Shown: piece by piece, positions 62,255-64,000 of the stretch
Position numbering within the stretch: position 1 is the first letter of the stretch
Layout of the letters: each line of letters begins with the position of its first letter
Assembly (NCBI RefSeq): GCF_018279705.1
Contig: NZ_CP036498.1
Span: forward strand, 2,745,001 to 2,809,000
DNA: 64,000 nucleotides
Source of the DNA: Tardiphaga alba
Lineage (GTDB): Bacteria; Pseudomonadota; Alphaproteobacteria; Rhizobiales; Xanthobacteraceae
Direction: 5' to 3'
Made by a program: the position numbers and the translations under genes
Notes under the pieces: model-generated
Databases searched by the model: none
What the model was told of the DNA's origin: nothing
What the model saw: the letters and a program-made list of their open reading frames with translations, nothing else

Positions 62255-62301
62255 AGCGTGATCCCGAAAAGTGGATATCGGTTTTCGGACCAGATCATGC
62301 T
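62255..62301. repeat. 47-bp Rhizobiales palindrome, copy 2
   Basis: Same layout as 23448-23494 (AGCGTGAT...ATCATGCT ends enclosing CCGAAAAGTGG and CGGTTTTCGG). It lies 32 bp before the fabF start, so it will be within or next to its leader. Confidence 0.85.
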
Positions 62302-62332
62302 CAGGAGTGAGCTTTTGAAGGAAGCTGTGGAG

Positions 62333-63597
62333 ATGCAGATGAGGCGGGTAGTCGTCACGGGCCTGGGCATGGTGTCGCCATTAGCCTGCGGTGTCGAGCC
62401 GACCTGGAAGCGTATCCTGAACGGGGAAAGCGGCGCCAAGCGCATCGACACGTTCGAAGTGTCGGATATCCCCGCCCAGATCGCCTGCATGATTCCGCGC
62501 GGCGACGGCACCAACGGCACGTTCAATCCCGATCAGTGGATGGAGCCGAAGGACCAGCGCAAGGTCGATGACTTCATCATCTTCGCCATGTGCGCCGCCA
62601 AGCAGGCGCTCGACGATGCCAACTGGCATCCGACCGAGCATGAAGATCAATGCGCCACCGGCGTGCTCATCGGCTCCGGCATCGGCGGTCTGACCGGCAT
62701 CGCCGAAACGGCAATCGTGCTGAAGGAGCGTGGCCCCCGCAAGGTCTCGCCATTCTTCATTCCCGGCCGCCTTATCAATCTGGCGTCGGGCTATGTCTCC
62801 ATCGAACACGGCCTCAAGGGCCCCAATCATTCCGTCGTCACGGCATGCTCCACCGGCGCTCACGCGATCGGCGATGCTGCGCGCCTGATCGCCCTTGGCG
62901 ATGCTGACGTGATGGTCGCTGGCGGCACGGAGTCGCCGGTCAGCCGCATCGCCATGGCGGGCTTCGCCGCCGCGCGTGCGCTGTCCACCGGTTTCAACGA
63001 CACGCCCGAAAAGGCATCGCGTCCCTATGACAAGGACCGCGATGGTTTCGTGATGGGCGAGGGCGCCGGCGTCGTCATTCTCGAAGAATACGAGCACGCC
63101 AAGGTGCGTGGCGCCAAGATTTACGCGGAAGTCGTCGGCTATGGCCTGTCGGGCGACGCCTATCACATCACGTCGCCGTCGCCCGATGGCGATGGTGGTT
63201 TCCGCAGCATGAGCGCCGCTTTGAAGCGTGCCGGCATGACGGCTTCGGATCTCGATTACATCAACGCCCACGGCACCTCGACGCCGCTTGGCGACGAAAT
63301 CGAACTCGGCGCCGTCCAGCGCCTGCTCGGCAATGCCGCATCGAAGATTGCGATGTCGTCCACCAAGTCGTCTACCGGCCACCTGCTGGGGCGGCGGGCG
63401 CCATCGAGGCGATCTTCAGCATTCTCGCGATTCGCGACAACGTCGCCCCGCCTACCATCAATCTCGACAATCCGTCGGTGGAGACCGCGATCGACCTCGT
63501 GCCGCATAAGGCGCGGCCGAAGGAGATCAATGTCGCGCTGTCGAACTCTTTCGGTTTTGGCGGGACTAATGCGTCGGTGATCCTCAAGCGGGTGTGA
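62333..63597 (+). CDS. fabF: 3-oxoacyl-ACP synthase II, broken near its end by a 1-base contraction
   Basis: KASII condenses acyl-ACP with malonyl-ACP. It begins [17 protein letters not shown]; the catalytic Cys is in [13 protein letters not shown], and the two His residues are in [12 protein letters not shown] and [11 protein letters not shown]. Directly after the latter the frame is lost at a G4 run (63388-63391). One extra base restores [24 protein letters not shown] and [16 protein letters not shown] with the stop at 63597. As given, translation would shift and end at 63580. ATG 62333 or 62339 is the start. An essential gene, so sequencing error is the likely cause. Confidence 0.93.
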
Positions 63598-63724
63598 TCG
63601 CTGTAGAGGTCTTCCACCGTTTCGCCGCAATCCGCATCGATTGCTGCTGTGGGCGTATGTTATTGATGGTATTCGGATTCGATCTCGGATTCGGTCCCGT
63701 CAGGATTGGACTCTAGGTACATCG

Positions 63725-64000
63725 ATGAGTGAGCGGTCGCCCATTTCGCCCCGAAGCCCGCGCGCTGCGCTGGAACCCGAACAGGTTCCGCCGCCGCCGA
63801 AGCGTTCGGATGTGGCGCGCAGCCCGCTCGTCGTGTTCGGCAATGCCGTCATTACCTTCGTCATTCTGGTCATGCTCGCGACCGGCGGCGTCTATGTCTA
63901 TGGCAAGCAGGCTCTTGAAGCGCCGGGACCGCTGTCGGACGACAAGATCGTCAACATTCCGACTCGCGCCGGCAAAGGCGACATCGCCGAAGTGCTGCAG
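63725..64000 (+). CDS. mltG: Endolytic transglycosylase MltG, 3'-truncated by window end
   Basis: 92 residues are visible: a cytoplasmic Pro/Arg-rich start (SERSPISPRSPRAALEPEQVPPPPKR), one membrane helix (VVFGNAVITFVILVMLATGGVYVYG), then periplasmic sequence (IVNIPTRAGKGDIAEVLQ) matching the first LysM-like part of MltG. MltG cleaves nascent peptidoglycan strands. Its place after fabF is conserved in alphaproteobacteria. The catalytic domain is outside the window. Confidence 0.85.
   Translation, partial: MSERSPISPRSPRAALEPEQVPPPPKRSDVARSPLVVFGNAVITFVILVMLATGGVYVYGKQALEAPGPLSDDKIVNIPTRAGKGDIAEVLQ

Overview
The window is about 64 kb of GC-rich chromosomal DNA from an alphaproteobacterium. It most resembles the Nitrobacteraceae/Bradyrhizobiaceae (Bradyrhizobium, Rhodopseudomonas, Afipia, Tardiphaga and relatives). 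This assignment rests on four things: the order rpsF-rpsR-DUF2232-rplI ... dnaB ... alr ... radA-cvpA-purF; the block fabD-fabG-acpP-fabF-mltG; the orfA(DUF47)-pit pair; and several families of short intergenic palindromes typical of that group. No 16S gene or tRNA is present, so the genus cannot be fixed from the sequence. No prophage, integrase, insertion sequence or CRISPR array was seen.

Layout. 0-8.2 kb holds single genes: a truncated MBL-fold protein, TenA, an orphan periplasmic binding protein, an ArsR-SRPBCC-DUF899 unit, a peptide-deformylase-like protein with changed metal ligands, an HD hydrolase, DsbB with a 52-residue partner, and a YffB-type reductase. 8.6-14.6 kb is a complete branched-chain-amino-acid-type ABC uptake operon (livG-livF-two binding proteins-livH-livM) closed by a strong terminator. 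14.6-24.5 kb is accessory DNA: a lower-GC DUF2971 gene beside a repeat, a LysR/MFS pair, a MerR remnant, several tiny genes, cspA, an MBL hydrolase with an NDH-2-like flavoprotein, and an AraC regulator. 24.8-28.7 kb holds phosphate uptake (DUF47-Pit, with a PHO-box-like site), a SugE/Gdx exporter behind a guanidine-II riboswitch, and release factor 3. 28.8-46.2 kb mixes two higBA-like toxin-antitoxin modules, two TonB-dependent receptors (one with the copper-binding motifs of OprC, next to a DUF2946 gene), an orphan tricarboxylate-type binding protein, panB, a YfgM-like protein and der. 46.2-59.5 kb is a conserved housekeeping block for purine synthesis, recombination, alanine racemase, replicative helicase and ribosomal proteins. 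59.8-64 kb is type II fatty-acid synthesis, ending in a partial mltG.

Three points matter most to a reader. (i) purF carries two, and fabF one, single-base contractions in C/G runs. Each breaks a conserved essential gene, which is best explained by sequencing error. (ii) A two-hairpin ACGR element in front of sugE is a guanidine-II (mini-ykkC) riboswitch, and its first hairpin can compete with sequestration of the ribosome binding site. (iii) The arsR promoter is flanked by two matched palindromes, one of which contains the start codon, implying a leaderless, self-regulated mRNA.
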